A stretch of 64,000 bases of DNA from Haliscomenobacter sp. (GCA_016713275.1 JADJPL010000011.1:124001-188000), one strand, 5' to 3'; positions 42,519-51,843 are shown, counted from the stretch's first letter. Numbers and translations are program-made. The notes: generated by a model from the letters alone, not told the origin.

Positions 42519-42609
42519 GGCACGCGGAAATTTGGCATAAGTTTAGGCCAAGATAGCCAGAAGGAAAAAGTTTATAGCGAAAACTTCGTTTAATAATAAA
42601 ACAGGGGAA

Positions 42610-43233
42610 ATGCAGATGATCCGATCGATAAGACGAACCGGAAGGAAAGGGGTTACCAACACAAACCATACCCAGCGCCGGGAGTCGCAAGGCGTAGTCA
42701 AATTCCTTCGGCTAATTGCAGCGGCTGGGGTCTTCCTCGTGCTCGCTTCATGCCAAAAGGATCAGCGGGAGCGGATATTAGAAATGGATTATCCGAATAT
42801 TCCGTTTTCCATTCCGGCCGGGTTGTCGCCCGGGCCGATACCCAGGGCCCTGGTGCTGGATAATTTTTCCAGCAATTTGCGTTACTACCTGACGACCTAC
42901 AGCACCGATACCTCGGCGATTGGCGCGATTCTGCCCTTGTCTGCCAATATTCGATCACTGGACGATACCGATCTCGATTTTATTCAGGAAGTATCGGTGC
43001 GGATATGTCCGCAGGGTTCCGGCGCTTGCACGCCGGCGGATGAAGTCTTTTACATCAACGACTTGCAGCGCAACCGGATCGGCTCTCAGATCCGGCTGCT
43101 TCCCACACTGGTCAATGCCAAGCGGAACTTGTCGAAGGAGCGGTTCAAGCTGGAGATCTGGTTTTATCTCTACGACTTGTCGCCTTACGCCATTCCCTGC
43201 CGGCTCGATATGCGGTTTGAGGCGGTGCGGTAG
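42610..43233 (+). CDS. Hypothetical lipoprotein
   Basis: Protein of 207 residues. The hydrophobic signal and lipobox (FLRLIAAAGVFLVLASCQKD, Cys50) sit unusually far from the ATG at 42610, after a basic 30-residue extension (RSIRRTGRKGVTNTNHTQRR). No closer start codon is in frame, so either the extension is real or a start was lost. The mature region is beta-rich (FSSNLRYYLTTYSTDTSAIG, LDFIQEVSVRICPQGSGACT) and ends FKLEIWFYLYDLSPYAIPCR. I do not recognise a family. It converges with the SPOR-like gene, 3 nt apart. Confidence 0.7.
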   Translation: MQMIRSIRRTGRKGVTNTNHTQRRESQGVVKFLRLIAAAGVFLVLASCQKDQRERILEMDYPNIPFSIPAGLSPGPIPRALVLDNFSSNLRYYLTTYSTDTSAIGAILPLSANIRSLDDTDLDFIQEVSVRICPQGSGACTPADEVFYINDLQRNRIGSQIRLLPTLVNAKRNLSKERFKLEIWFYLYDLSPYAIPCRLDMRFEAVR

Positions 43234-43236
43234 CGG

Positions 43237-44988
43237 CTACTCAAACCTCGCCAAGCTTGGTCCAACGATGGCCCGGGCCGTTGCCAGCGCCAGGGATTTG
43301 GCTTCTTCCGATCCAAACCCTTTATCCATGTAGAAGTCTTCCATCCGGATACAGGCCTGGAAAAAGGCGATTTTATAAGCTACGGTCATTTTTTGGTGCA
43401 GGGGGTCGCGGTTTGCCCAACCTGCGAGGTTGGTCATCAGGGCCGAATACCAGGATTCGATCTCCCGTTCCGCTGCAGCGCTCATGGGCCGGTTGGCGAG
43501 GAATAAGGCCGCGCGGGCCGAAGCCGCTTCTGCTGCCTGGGCTGGATTAGGCGCAGAGGCGCCGAGGTCAGTTGCCAGGGCTTCGAGGAGACGCACTTCT
43601 TCCCATTCGGAGAACGGATCGCAGGATTGTACCTTCAGCCCGGCGCTTCCATAGCCTCCAAGGGAGGCCTGGGCGCGGGCCGATTCCTGTGGATGGGTAG
43701 AAGAAAGCCAGCAAGGCGCCGCGTAGGTGATGTCCGGGGCGGCATGGACATAATAAATATGCTGAATGAGTTGATCGAGGTCGTTGTAAGCGTAGGTGGC
43801 GCGATAGTCAAACGGAGGAACCACCTTTAGGGGTTTGTTCAGGTAGGCCTGGCGGATAGCGGCGTTCATCAGGTTGTTTACCTCGGCGACCGGACCGTAA
43901 GCCATAAAGAGCTGATAGGCTTGATATACTTTCGCCACCGGATGGTTGTAGCTTTCCAGCACCACCGACGCCCGGCTATCTTCAGGAAGGCGGTTGATCG
44001 CGTTTTGCAGGGGATCGCCCGAGGCGGCATTACCCGGAGCAGCCGCGTTCTGGATGAGGAGCCGGTATTTGAATAGTTCCCGGTTATTTTGCAACGCTGT
44101 TTGATACGCCGTTGCCGTACCTGCCCCATAGTACCCATCCAGGCTGCCTTTGTAGAAGTTTTCTGCCTTCAGGAGCTTTTGCAGTTCGATCGCAGCTCTG
44201 CGTTTGACGTTGCTCCGGATATTGGATGCGCTCGCCACAGGCGCTACCAACGCCTGGTATTCCCGGATATCGGGCGCCGGCGTTTTGGCCTGAACGGTGG
44301 ACGGTACGGCAGAAGGCGATTTTCTCCCTTCGGAGTATTCATACGAGGCAGGAGGTTCGGTAGGAGGGAGCGTTTTTTGGACTGCGCCCGTTTCCCTTTC
44401 TCCGTTCCATTTGAACTGAATCAGGGGTTGTTTGAGCTGGCTGCCTGTTTCAAAGCTGCCAATTTTAATCAGAAAAATACTGTTGATATTGCGGATGAAC
44501 GCGTCTCTGAACCCCTGTTTCTGGAGTCCGGGAAGCGATTGGCGCGCTTCGTCCAGGTTGTTGTACGGGCCTGCCACCAGTTTGAGCTGATCTCCGCTGG
44601 TTACGCCCCACAGTTCCGGGACTGCGGCATATTTCTCCCAGTTGACCGGTTGGCGGATATCTACGGCGCCGACCTGGATGACCGTCACCGTTTGCCCGTC
44701 TTTGAGAAACCGCTCCTGAATGTATGCCGCCGAATATCCGGCGTTTTGGACTTTGGTCAGCGCCGCAGACGCTGCTTGTTTGGTATCATAGCCCCCCAGG
44801 TAGATCTGGGAGAAATTATTTTCCATTTTATACGCGTAGAGGAATCCGACGGACTGCAGCGGCCGGAAATCGTCCCGGCTGGCATCGACAAAGGTTCCGA
44901 GGTTGATGGTGTAGTACAGGGTACCTTGCCCGGTTAAGGCGCTAACCGTCAGGAAAAAAAGGAGCGCGAGCGCATGGATTTTGTTCAT
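43237..44988 (-). CDS. Exported SPOR-like / peptidoglycan-binding-like protein
   Basis: Exported protein of 583 residues. A signal peptide (MNKIHALALLFFLTVSALTG) is followed by repeated SPOR-like modules: YTINLGTFVDASRDDF with QIYLGGYDTKQAASAALTKV, then LKLVAGPYNNLDEARQSLPG, then FLIKIGSFETG. Such modules bind denuded septal glycan. A peptidoglycan-binding-like helix pair lies at about residues 260-300 (IELQKLLKAENFYKGSLDGY). The C-terminal 250 residues are helical and unrecognised. A cell-wall or division-linked role is inferred. Its gene is a single unit between a convergent lipoprotein and the divergent pirin gene. Confidence 0.75.
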   Translation of the reverse strand: MNKIHALALLFFLTVSALTGQGTLYYTINLGTFVDASRDDFRPLQSVGFLYAYKMENNFSQIYLGGYDTKQAASAALTKVQNAGYSAAYIQERFLKDGQTVTVIQVGAVDIRQPVNWEKYAAVPELWGVTSGDQLKLVAGPYNNLDEARQSLPGLQKQGFRDAFIRNINSIFLIKIGSFETGSQLKQPLIQFKWNGERETGAVQKTLPPTEPPASYEYSEGRKSPSAVPSTVQAKTPAPDIREYQALVAPVASASNIRSNVKRRAAIELQKLLKAENFYKGSLDGYYGAGTATAYQTALQNNRELFKYRLLIQNAAAPGNAASGDPLQNAINRLPEDSRASVVLESYNHPVAKVYQAYQLFMAYGPVAEVNNLMNAAIRQAYLNKPLKVVPPFDYRATYAYNDLDQLIQHIYYVHAAPDITYAAPCWLSSTHPQESARAQASLGGYGSAGLKVQSCDPFSEWEEVRLLEALATDLGASAPNPAQAAEAASARAALFLANRPMSAAAEREIESWYSALMTNLAGWANRDPLHQKMTVAYKIAFFQACIRMEDFYMDKGFGSEEAKSLALATARAIVGPSLARFE

Positions 44989-45171
44989 GAAAAAAGTTTT
45001 TTATTCAACGCAAATATATCCCTGATTGATGTACTATTGTCACCTTTTTGCTGATGAAAAGGCCTGATTCTACTTTTTCAGCCTCTGTGAAAGAGTCGAA
45101 ATGCTTTTTGATTACATAACCATTCAACCACTTTTAAAAAAAATTGTATAAAATACATTAATCCAAGTCCT

Positions 45172-45810
45172 ATGAAATACAGCTCCGTGGCGCATATTCT
45201 GCCCTCGGCCCAGGTGCAAATGGGCAACATCAGCATCAAACAACCGCTTCCGACCCAACGGGTCGCTCAAATCAGCCCGTTTCTGTTACTCCATCATTTT
45301 GGTCCGTTTCAGACGCAGCCGGGAGAAGATCCCCTGGATATTGGGCCGCACCCGCACCGGGGTTTTGAACCGGTGACGTTCCTGTACTCCGGAGGAATCC
45401 GGCACAAAGACAGCCGCGGGAACGAGGGAATTCTCTCCGGAGGCGATATCCAATGGATGACCGCGGGGCGCGGCATTATCCATAGCGAACGGGCAAGCAG
45501 GGAGTTTCTGGAAAACGGAGGCGTCATGGAAGGCATCCAGCTCTGGATCAATCTGCCCAAGCGATTTAAGATGGAGGAACCGAGGTACCAGGACATCAAA
45601 GCGGACCAACTACCGGTACTGTCCGAACCCCATTCCCTGGCCCAAACCAAAGTCGTCGCGGGAACGTACCGGGGCGTCCGGGGGCCGGCGCGCACCTTCA
45701 CCCCGCTGCTGATCCTTCAGATCGAACCCGCCCAGGGGGAGAGACGGAAGTGGAAATCCCCGCGGGGTTTAATGCCTGCGTGTACCTGGTTCGCGGCAAC
45801 GTCCAATTGA
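45172..45810 (+). CDS. Pirin family protein, N-terminal part (frameshifted)
   Basis: First cupin domain and linker of a pirin-like protein, a metal-binding bicupin; some members act as quercetin dioxygenases, others as redox regulators. Metal ligands are recognisable in GPHPHRGFEPVTFLYSGG (HPHRG) and GRGIIHSE. The family signature ISPFLLLHHFGP is present near residue 35. The frame runs off after EPAQGE. A missing G in the run 45735-45739 would give QGGETEVEIPAGFNA and enter the next ORF. Confidence 0.88.
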   Translation: MKYSSVAHILPSAQVQMGNISIKQPLPTQRVAQISPFLLLHHFGPFQTQPGEDPLDIGPHPHRGFEPVTFLYSGGIRHKDSRGNEGILSGGDIQWMTAGRGIIHSERASREFLENGGVMEGIQLWINLPKRFKMEEPRYQDIKADQLPVLSEPHSLAQTKVVAGTYRGVRGPARTFTPLLILQIEPAQGERRKWKSPRGLMPACTWFAATSN

Positions 45811-46034
45811 ACCGCAACTTTGATTACCCTGCAGGCACCCTGCTCAATTTTCGAACCGATGGCGAGGGGTTCTCACTTACCGGGCTTGAGCCTACCCAGG
45901 CGTTGGTGATGGCTGGGGAGCCCATCGACGAACCGCTGGCCCAGTGGGGGCCCTACGTGATGAACGAACAGACCGAGCTCATGGAAGCCATGCGCGATTA
46001 CCAGATGGGCAAGATGGGGTTTTACATAGATTAA
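45750..46034 (+). CDS. Pirin family protein, C-terminal cupin part
   Basis: Second cupin domain of the pirin gene: EIPAGFNACVYLVRGNVQLN, ALVMAGEPIDEPLAQWGPYV and MNEQTELMEAMRDYQMGKMG, the conserved pirin C-terminus. The ATG at 45750 is internal to the gene. Joined with the first part, the product would be about 287 residues, the normal size. Confidence 0.85.
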   Translation: MEIPAGFNACVYLVRGNVQLNRNFDYPAGTLLNFRTDGEGFSLTGLEPTQALVMAGEPIDEPLAQWGPYVMNEQTELMEAMRDYQMGKMGFYID

Positions 46035-46121
46035 ACAGGCACTTTTAAATTTATGTAAACAATGCAACTTTTTGTGCCACCTTTGCCGTTTTCTTTTTAG
46101 ATTCATGCAAAATCAAGTTCT

Positions 46122-46418
46122 ATGAAAAAATCCTTCATGGTGGAATTTGAACTCCCGGAAGAACTGTCGGATGATTTCCTGGCATTGATTCCAGAGCAGC
46201 GCGAGGTCGTCGACCGTTTGATGACCCAGGGAAAGATCCGGTCCTACGCCCTTTCGCTCGACCGGTCGGTACTTTGGGTGGTCATGGAAGCCGTTTCTGA
46301 ATTCGAAGTCATGGAAATAATCGCCAGCTTGCCGCTGTGCGATTTCATGCATCCGTATGTTTCCGAGCTCATGTACCACAATTCAACGGAGGTATATCAT
46401 CAGTTTTCATTGAATTAA
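46122..46418 (+). CDS. Muconolactone delta-isomerase-like protein
   Basis: Small protein of 98 residues with the ferredoxin-like pattern and size of the muconolactone isomerase (MIase) family: MKKSFMVEFELPEELSDDFL, the hinge VVDRLMTQGKIRSYALSLDR, LWVVMEAVSEFEVMEIIASL and PLCDFMHPYVSEL. In catechol degraders this enzyme acts in the ortho-cleavage pathway. No other pathway gene is present here, so the homologue may have another role. It starts 87 nt after the pirin gene, on the same strand. Confidence 0.8.
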   Translation: MKKSFMVEFELPEELSDDFLALIPEQREVVDRLMTQGKIRSYALSLDRSVLWVVMEAVSEFEVMEIIASLPLCDFMHPYVSELMYHNSTEVYHQFSLN

Positions 46419-46524
46419 CACACGTTGCCAGCAACAGGCGCTGGAGGAAGTTGGGCAACCGGGCCGGTTTCTCTGGAAATTTCTCCGACTCGGCTTCCTT
46501 CAGCGCTACTATCTGATAAAACCC

Positions 46525-47060
46525 ATGCGAAGGATCGCCATTGACATGGATGAGGTCATTGCCGATATCCTGCCTAAATACCTCGGCCTCTATCATCAGC
46601 AATAAGGAATTCTTCTGGAGAAAGAAGCCTATTGGGGCAAAAAAATCTATCAGGTTCCTGGCGCGCATGATTTGCGCGGCCATTTACACACCGCAGGGTT
46701 TTTCGCCGATCTGCCGGTGATGGAAGGAAGCCAGGACGTCGTTCGGGAGCTCATGGAAAATTTCGAGGTATTTATCGTGACGGCCGCCCAGGAGTTTCGC
46801 AATTCCCTTCCCGACAAGCACGACTGGCTGCACCGCCACTTTCCATTCATCCCTGGCGGAATTTCGTATTCTGCGGAGACAAAAGCATCATCCTGGCCGA
46901 CTACATGATCGACGATCACGTGTTCAACCTCGAAACGTTTCAGGGAAAAGGGTTGCTGTATACCGCCTCCCACAACATCCACGAAACCGGGTATACGCGC
47001 GTCAACAACTGGGAGGAGATTCGCGCGTTTTTCCGCCTGGAGTTGGAAAAATCCGCTTAG
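46525..47060 (+). pseudogene. 5'(3')-deoxyribonucleotidase, interrupted
   Basis: Remnant of a HAD-superfamily nucleotidase (NT5C type) that would dephosphorylate deoxynucleotides. ATG 46525 gives MRRIAIDMDEVIADILPKYL with the catalytic DMDEV motif. An in-frame TAA at 46603-46605 interrupts the sequence at a position where relatives have an aromatic residue; the next part (GKKIYQVPGAHDLRGHLHT, FIVTAAQEFRNSLPDKHDW, HRHFPFIPGG) is in the same frame. One missing A near 46860 then shifts the frame into FVFCGDKSIILADYMIDDH and ends at TAG 47060. A substitution-type stop plus an indel argue for decay, although sequence error is possible. Confidence 0.8.
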
Positions 47061-47085
47061 CTTTGCGCAGGTCAAGCGCTACGGC

Positions 47086-47505
47086 ATGAATTCCCTTTTT
47101 CAGAAACTACTCAAGCTTTTTGTTCTCCAGGTCCGGTTCGCGCTTTCCGGTCTGGTAGCCACATCGGTGGATTACGGGCTATACCTGCTCCTGGTGCACC
47201 GCGTTTTGGCCCCCGTACCTGCCAATGTCGTTTCCTATTCTATTGCGGTGGGGGTGAATTTTATCCTCCAACGGCGGTTTGTCTTTCAACTTCAGCGGCC
47301 TGGTTATCAGGCATTTTTGCTTTCCATTCTCGTTTCCATAGGAGGATTGGGAATCAGTTCGGGTATTATTTTTCTGCTGTCGAGCCAGCCTTTTTTTAAC
47401 GAACGGCAATACATCACCAAGCTGCTGGCTACCGGCATCGTGTTTTTTTACAATTTTTTCCTGAAGCGCCTGGCGTTCGAAAAGAAGCTGTTTAACGTGG
47501 ATTAA
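47086..47505 (+). CDS. GtrA-like membrane protein
   Basis: Integral membrane protein of 139 residues with four predicted transmembrane helices (about residues 13-35, 42-62, 76-98, 110-128). The GtrA/DPMS pattern is visible: FVLQVRFALSGLVATSVDYG, NVVSYSIAVGVNFILQRRFV and KLLATGIVFFYNFFLKRLAF. GtrA proteins are thought to move polyprenyl-linked sugars across the inner membrane for surface polysaccharide modification. The partner glycosyltransferase is not next to it here. It starts 25 nt after the nucleotidase remnant. Confidence 0.88.
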   Translation: MNSLFQKLLKLFVLQVRFALSGLVATSVDYGLYLLLVHRVLAPVPANVVSYSIAVGVNFILQRRFVFQLQRPGYQAFLLSILVSIGGLGISSGIIFLLSSQPFFNERQYITKLLATGIVFFYNFFLKRLAFEKKLFNVD

Positions 47506-47614
47506 GCTTTTGGGTAACGCCAGCAAAAAACTACCTTTTTTATTCCTCTCCGCTTTGTGATCTTTGTCCGCTTAGAATGCCTCATCTGGCCGTATCTTTA
47601 TCGCAAAACAGGCT

Positions 47615-48091
47615 ATGAATTTTCGATTTGCGCTTGCTGTAGACCAGGACCAACGCCTTGTATCCGAGCACTTTGGAGATGCGACGCATTTCCTGGTCCT
47701 GGATTTGACAGATGGCATTTTTTCTCAGACGGCCCTGCTGGATAACCCGATGGGGGCTGGAGGAGGCCATCACGGCCACGACCACGATCATCCGCACGAC
47801 CATCCCCATGGGCACGGGCATGGAAAGAAAGCGGCTGCAATAGCGGCATTTTTGGTGGAAAACGGCGTTCATGCGATCGTTTCCGGACATTACGGCCCCA
47901 ACGTGGCCAGAATAAGCGAATTGGCGCTTCCTATCCTCCTGGCAGGAGACACCCTGGAGGAGATCCAGGCGGCCTTAGTGCTGCATTTCCCTGTCATTCG
48001 TTCTACCTGGGAGAACCGGGCCGGCTTTTTCCCCATCCTTCGGATCAAGGACGGGGCGGTTCAGCCTATTGAAGTCAAACCCAAAGTATGA
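47615..48091 (+). CDS. NifX/NifB-associated-type protein with His-rich loop
   Basis: Protein of 158 residues of the dinitrogenase iron-molybdenum cofactor biosynthesis superfamily: FALAVDQDQRLVSEHFGDAT at the start and VENGVHAIVSGHYGPNVARI in the middle. Between them is an insertion (about residues 49-72) of alternating His/Asp/Gly such as HHGHDHDHPHDHPHGHGHG, a likely metal-binding loop. No nif genes are present, so a role in general metal handling rather than nitrogen fixation is likely. It overlaps the following MFS gene by 4 nt (ATGA), a translational coupling that suggests a joint function, perhaps metal or metal-chelate transport. Confidence 0.85.
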   Translation: MNFRFALAVDQDQRLVSEHFGDATHFLVLDLTDGIFSQTALLDNPMGAGGGHHGHDHDHPHDHPHGHGHGKKAAAIAAFLVENGVHAIVSGHYGPNVARISELALPILLAGDTLEEIQAALVLHFPVIRSTWENRAGFFPILRIKDGAVQPIEVKPKV

Positions 48092-49306
48092 CGGTTGAGG
48101 GGCGGGTTTCCTCCAAAAATTTCAGCGCTTTCCTGTGGCATACCGCTTTTCTGGCCCTGGCTTCCAACTTCATGGATGTCGACACCGTGCTTCCGGCGAT
48201 GCTGATCGAATCCGGAGGGAATGCGATGCATTTGGGGGTGCTCACCATGGTCTTACTGGGAGGCGGCAGTTTCACTCAGTTGTTTTTTGCCCCTTACCTC
48301 AGCAACCAGCCTTTCAAGAAAAGGTATCTCATTGGCGGGATTAACGCGCGCGTCCTTTCGCTGACCGGGTTGGGGGGCTTGCTGTATTTCTCGGCTCAGG
48401 TCGGGCCTGGAGCCATGCTGTGGTTCATTATCCTGCTGCTGTCTGCCTTTTCGCTTAGTGGGGCGTTTGCCAGCGTGTGCTACACCGACATTCTGGGGAA
48501 GTCGATCGATGAATCGGCGAGAAAGCCTTTTTTCTCTATCCGGCAGGTGACTACGGGGGTTGGGGCGTTCATTTCTGCTTTTTTGGCGCAGCGGATGCTG
48601 GTCCTGGAAGCCTACCCCAAAAACTACGCGTTCATGTTCCTGACAGGGTCTTTGGCCTTATTCCTTGCGTCCTTTGGATTCTGGAAGCTGAAGGAAACCA
48701 TTCCTTCGGGCATGGTCATCCGAAGCCTGAGGCATTTTTTGTCGGTCATGTCCCGGGAAATGCGCGAAACCCCGCGGCTTGCCTACTTTCTGGGGTTCAT
48801 CAATACCCAGGGGCTTACGCTGGCGTTTTTGCCTTTTGTTATGCTTTACGCGAAAACGTCCTTCCAAGCCCATGCAGGAGATACCGGGATGTTTTTGATG
48901 TTTAAGGTGGCCGGATTGGTTTCCGTTTCGCTACTGATTTTTTCTGGTAAAAAAGGTGAAGTACCGCACCCTGCTGTACGGCACTACGGCCATCGGAGTG
49001 CTTTTGCCTCTATCCCTTCTGCTCATTCCCGAAAAATGGATTTTATTTCCCGTCTTTCTTGTTGGAGGGGTTTCGGTTTCGGTTTACTCCATTTCGATGA
49101 ACGGGGTCCTGCTGGAATTATCCGGCAACCACAACCGGGCGTTGTATTCGGGGATTGCCGGGGCGGGGAACTTGTTGCCTGCGCTGTTTCCTCTGGCAGG
49201 GGGATGGCTGATCCAGCATCATGGGTTTCCTGCCTTCCTGATCCTGTACATGGTAATTCTGGCTTTGTCGGGGTATTTCGTGCATAAAGTCAACTGCCAG
49301 AAATAG
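48088..49306 (+). CDS. MFS transporter (frameshifted)
   Basis: Major facilitator superfamily transporter of about 406 residues and 12 hydrophobic segments. The first part reads FLALASNFMDVDTVLPAMLI and LTMVLLGGGSFTQLFFAPYL and continues to LLIFSGKK at about 48950. Six A at 48949-48954 then put the rest out of frame; with five A the sequence continues KVKYRTLLYGTTAIGVLLPL to NQK at TAG 49306 (ORF 48956-49306). In the assembled frame a false tail runs to 49287. It is translationally coupled to the His-rich NifX-like protein. The substrate is unknown. Confidence 0.85.
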
Positions 49307-49311
49307 AACCT

Positions 49312-50139
49312 TTACTTTCCGGTGAAGTGTTTGAGCATGAGGACTTCCTTTGGTCTAAGGTGGCGGAAAAACCCCCGGGGAAGGTCTTTCTTGGTCAACC
49401 CTCCCAGGTACATCCGGTCGAGCCGGACGACCTCATAGCCCAGGTGTTCAAAGATGCGGCGCACGATCCTGTTTCGGCCAACGTGGATGAGGATCGTCAC
49501 GGTATTTTTCCCTTTATCGGGGAGGTAGTGAATGGCATCCACCTTGACGGGCCCGTCGTCGAGGGTCAAACCTTCCCGGATGCGTTGCAGGTCTTCTTCC
49601 CGAAGGTTTTTGTCGAGAGTAGCCTCGTATTGCTTTTGCATTTTGAATCCAGGATGGGTCATTTTCTGGGCTAGTTCGCCGTCGTTGGTAAGCAGGAGCA
49701 GGCCGGTGGTGTCGCGATCGAGGCGGCCGACGGGAAAAACGCGTTCTGCAATTTTTCCTTTCAGCAGGTCCATAACGGTTTTGCGGCCCCGCTCGTCCTG
49801 AACGGTGGTGATCAGGCCCTTGGGTTTGTTCAGGAGCAGGTAAACTTTGCGTTCTTCCGGCCGGATGACTTTTTCCTTGTAACGGACTACATCGCCCTCC
49901 TGAATCTGGTAGAATGGTTCCAGCACCACTTTTCCGTTCACGGCTACGGCGCCTTCTTTGACCAGATCGGCCGCTTGCCGGCGGCTGCATATGCCGCAAT
50001 GGGCGACGTATTTATTGAGACGCATTCCGACGACCGGCTCTGCTTCTTCCCGGACCGGCGTTGATTTTCCCACCGGTCTGTTTTGTTTTGCCATCCGGAT
50101 TCTTGGTTGAGCCGGTTTACGGGGCGCCTGTTTTGCCAT
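49312..50139 (-). CDS. rluB: Ribosomal large-subunit pseudouridine synthase, RluB/RsuA family
   Basis: RNA-modifying enzyme of 275 residues that isomerises uridine in 23S rRNA. An S4 RNA-binding domain (MRLNKYVAHCGICSRRQAAD, residues 39-58) is followed by the RsuA-type catalytic domain with GRLDRDTTGLLLLTNDG (catalytic Asp141), LNKPKGLITTVQDE and VGRNRIVRRIFEHLGYEV. The first 38 residues are basic and low-complexity, as is common in Bacteroidota homologues. RluB versus RluF/RsuA cannot be separated strictly by eye. It converges on the MFS gene and is followed upstream, on the same strand, by an exported hypothetical protein. Confidence 0.92.
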   Translation of the reverse strand: MAKQAPRKPAQPRIRMAKQNRPVGKSTPVREEAEPVVGMRLNKYVAHCGICSRRQAADLVKEGAVAVNGKVVLEPFYQIQEGDVVRYKEKVIRPEERKVYLLLNKPKGLITTVQDERGRKTVMDLLKGKIAERVFPVGRLDRDTTGLLLLTNDGELAQKMTHPGFKMQKQYEATLDKNLREEDLQRIREGLTLDDGPVKVDAIHYLPDKGKNTVTILIHVGRNRIVRRIFEHLGYEVVRLDRMYLGGLTKKDLPRGFFRHLRPKEVLMLKHFTGK

Positions 50140-50176
50140 ACTTGGTATTTAGGAGGCGAAATTACAGTTTTAAGGG

Positions 50177-51727
50177 CTAATTCTCCCATTTAAGCGACGG
50201 CTGCTTCCGAAGTTCTTCCCAATCCATGCCGACGAGGAAATTCTGGAGCAGGGCAGGGCCTTCCCCAAAGACCAGCAATTCCCGGGCGCCCAGATCCCAG
50301 CAGTGGGTGGTCCAGATCCGGGCAATGGATTTGCTCCGCAGCAAGCGCGTCAGGTTATATAACGTCACTTGTCCGCCAATCGTTATTTCGGCGGCGATCA
50401 TAACGCCATCTTCCCCCCAGTATCGGTCGAGGCTGCGCTGGTTGCCCGGCGAGGCATGGTTGTCGGCCAGGTCATTAAACAGCAAATACCATCGGTCTCC
50501 TCGCGGCAAAAGCTTATAAGAGAAAGGAGAGAACACGTTTTCGTTATACGTTTCCGCCTGGCGTTTCGGCACCCGGCGGATCCACTCCAGGCGGTTGAGT
50601 TCCGGCTGGATCCGCATTACCAGCACGTCGTTGTATTCAAAAACATTTTCGGTGCGCTGGTAATACTCCTGCTGGGCAAAAATCAGCACGCTACCGTCCG
50701 GGAGGCGCTCGGTTTTGTTTACGGCATAGGATTCAAAACGGTGCCTGTTGGCGTTAAAAATCCCATCCCCACCTGGATAAAGAAACGCCGACTGGTAGGT
50801 TTCTTTATCGATCGGGATGAACGTCTGCGTCATCTTTCCACCCGCCGGGGGAATATGAAAGAAATACACGCCCAGGTGGATTTCCTTGCCGGGGTCCTGG
50901 TAAAAGGCGGCACCCGACATGGCGTTTCCCGGCGCTGGATCGATATGTAGCCCCCGCAAGGTTTTCCCTGCCGGGTTCAGGTCGTAAATGAGCATGTTCT
51001 CCTCTTCGTTCTCTGCTCCCAGCACGAAATAGTCGATTTTGGATTCATCGATGTAGGCGCCAACTTTTCCCGTATAATTTTCACAGAGGAGGAAGGCCCG
51101 CCCGTCGTCGGTCAGCCGGCTGCTGTAGATGTACAGGCTTTCATTTTTGTAGGGCAGCACGTAGCGTTGTTTCCAAAGGGTGTCCAGCTTCTGGTCCATC
51201 ACGGTGATGGTCACGCGGGCGGGATCCTCCGGCAGGGTATAGGTCCAGGAGTAGAACATCACCTTGGTGTTGTCGGGTGAAAGGGCGTAGCCAAACGGAA
51301 CCCGGTACAGTTCCGGGGTATAGGCTTCGTCTACCAGGAGGGCCTCTGTGGTTTGGAAGTCTGGTACTGCAAATTGCTGCAACAGCAGGTGGTTTCGCTT
51401 TGGGCCGGGATAGTAGAGCGAGGTGAGCACCTGCAAGCGGCCATTCCAGGCAAAAGCGCCTTCGAATTTGGCCCGGATTCCCTGGCGTTCCAGAGGGATG
51501 ACCTCTTCGAATGCCGATTGGTTGTCGGGGGTGAAAAAGTTGAGCCGCATCCCCCTGGGACTCTTCAGGTCATCCAGGAATATTGCTGCAAAGCCCTGAT
51601 CGCCAAAAGGAATCACCTCCCGGAGGACGAAACCGCCGTACTTCGGTTGGGCGAATGTACCAAAAGAAGACGCCATCGCAAGGGCAAGAAAGAGCCCCGC
51701 CAAAATATGCAGATACCAGCGTTTCAT
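50177..51727 (-). CDS. Exported hypothetical protein, probable beta-propeller
   Basis: Exported protein of 516 residues. The frame is open to 51784, but ATG 51727 gives a good signal peptide (MKRWYLHILAGLFLALAMAS). The mature region is all-beta with repeating strands (YSWTYTLPEDPARVTITVMD, QKLDTLWKQRYVLPYKNES, NEEENMLIYDLNPAGKTLRG), suggesting a propeller. I see no catalytic motif, and no named family is recognised. It lies 37 nt upstream of the pseudouridine synthase gene on the same strand, which may reflect co-transcription without shared function. Confidence 0.75.
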   Translation of the reverse strand: MKRWYLHILAGLFLALAMASSFGTFAQPKYGGFVLREVIPFGDQGFAAIFLDDLKSPRGMRLNFFTPDNQSAFEEVIPLERQGIRAKFEGAFAWNGRLQVLTSLYYPGPKRNHLLLQQFAVPDFQTTEALLVDEAYTPELYRVPFGYALSPDNTKVMFYSWTYTLPEDPARVTITVMDQKLDTLWKQRYVLPYKNESLYIYSSRLTDDGRAFLLCENYTGKVGAYIDESKIDYFVLGAENEEENMLIYDLNPAGKTLRGLHIDPAPGNAMSGAAFYQDPGKEIHLGVYFFHIPPAGGKMTQTFIPIDKETYQSAFLYPGGDGIFNANRHRFESYAVNKTERLPDGSVLIFAQQEYYQRTENVFEYNDVLVMRIQPELNRLEWIRRVPKRQAETYNENVFSPFSYKLLPRGDRWYLLFNDLADNHASPGNQRSLDRYWGEDGVMIAAEITIGGQVTLYNLTRLLRSKSIARIWTTHCWDLGARELLVFGEGPALLQNFLVGMDWEELRKQPSLKWEN

Positions 51728-51843
51728 ACGTTTTTCCTTACAAGTTCCGATAAAAACCCGGAAGTTGCCAATGCGAACGGCCATGGAACGCGTTAAAGAG
51801 GAAAAAAGGTTTTAACGTTTTCTTTTTAAGAAAAAGGGCAACG

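Noticed and set aside
36999..46615. Identical 16-mer CAATAAGGAATTCTTC at 36999-37014 and 46600-46615
   Set aside because: One 16-base match between two places is expected by chance about once per few windows of this size, and the flanks differ.
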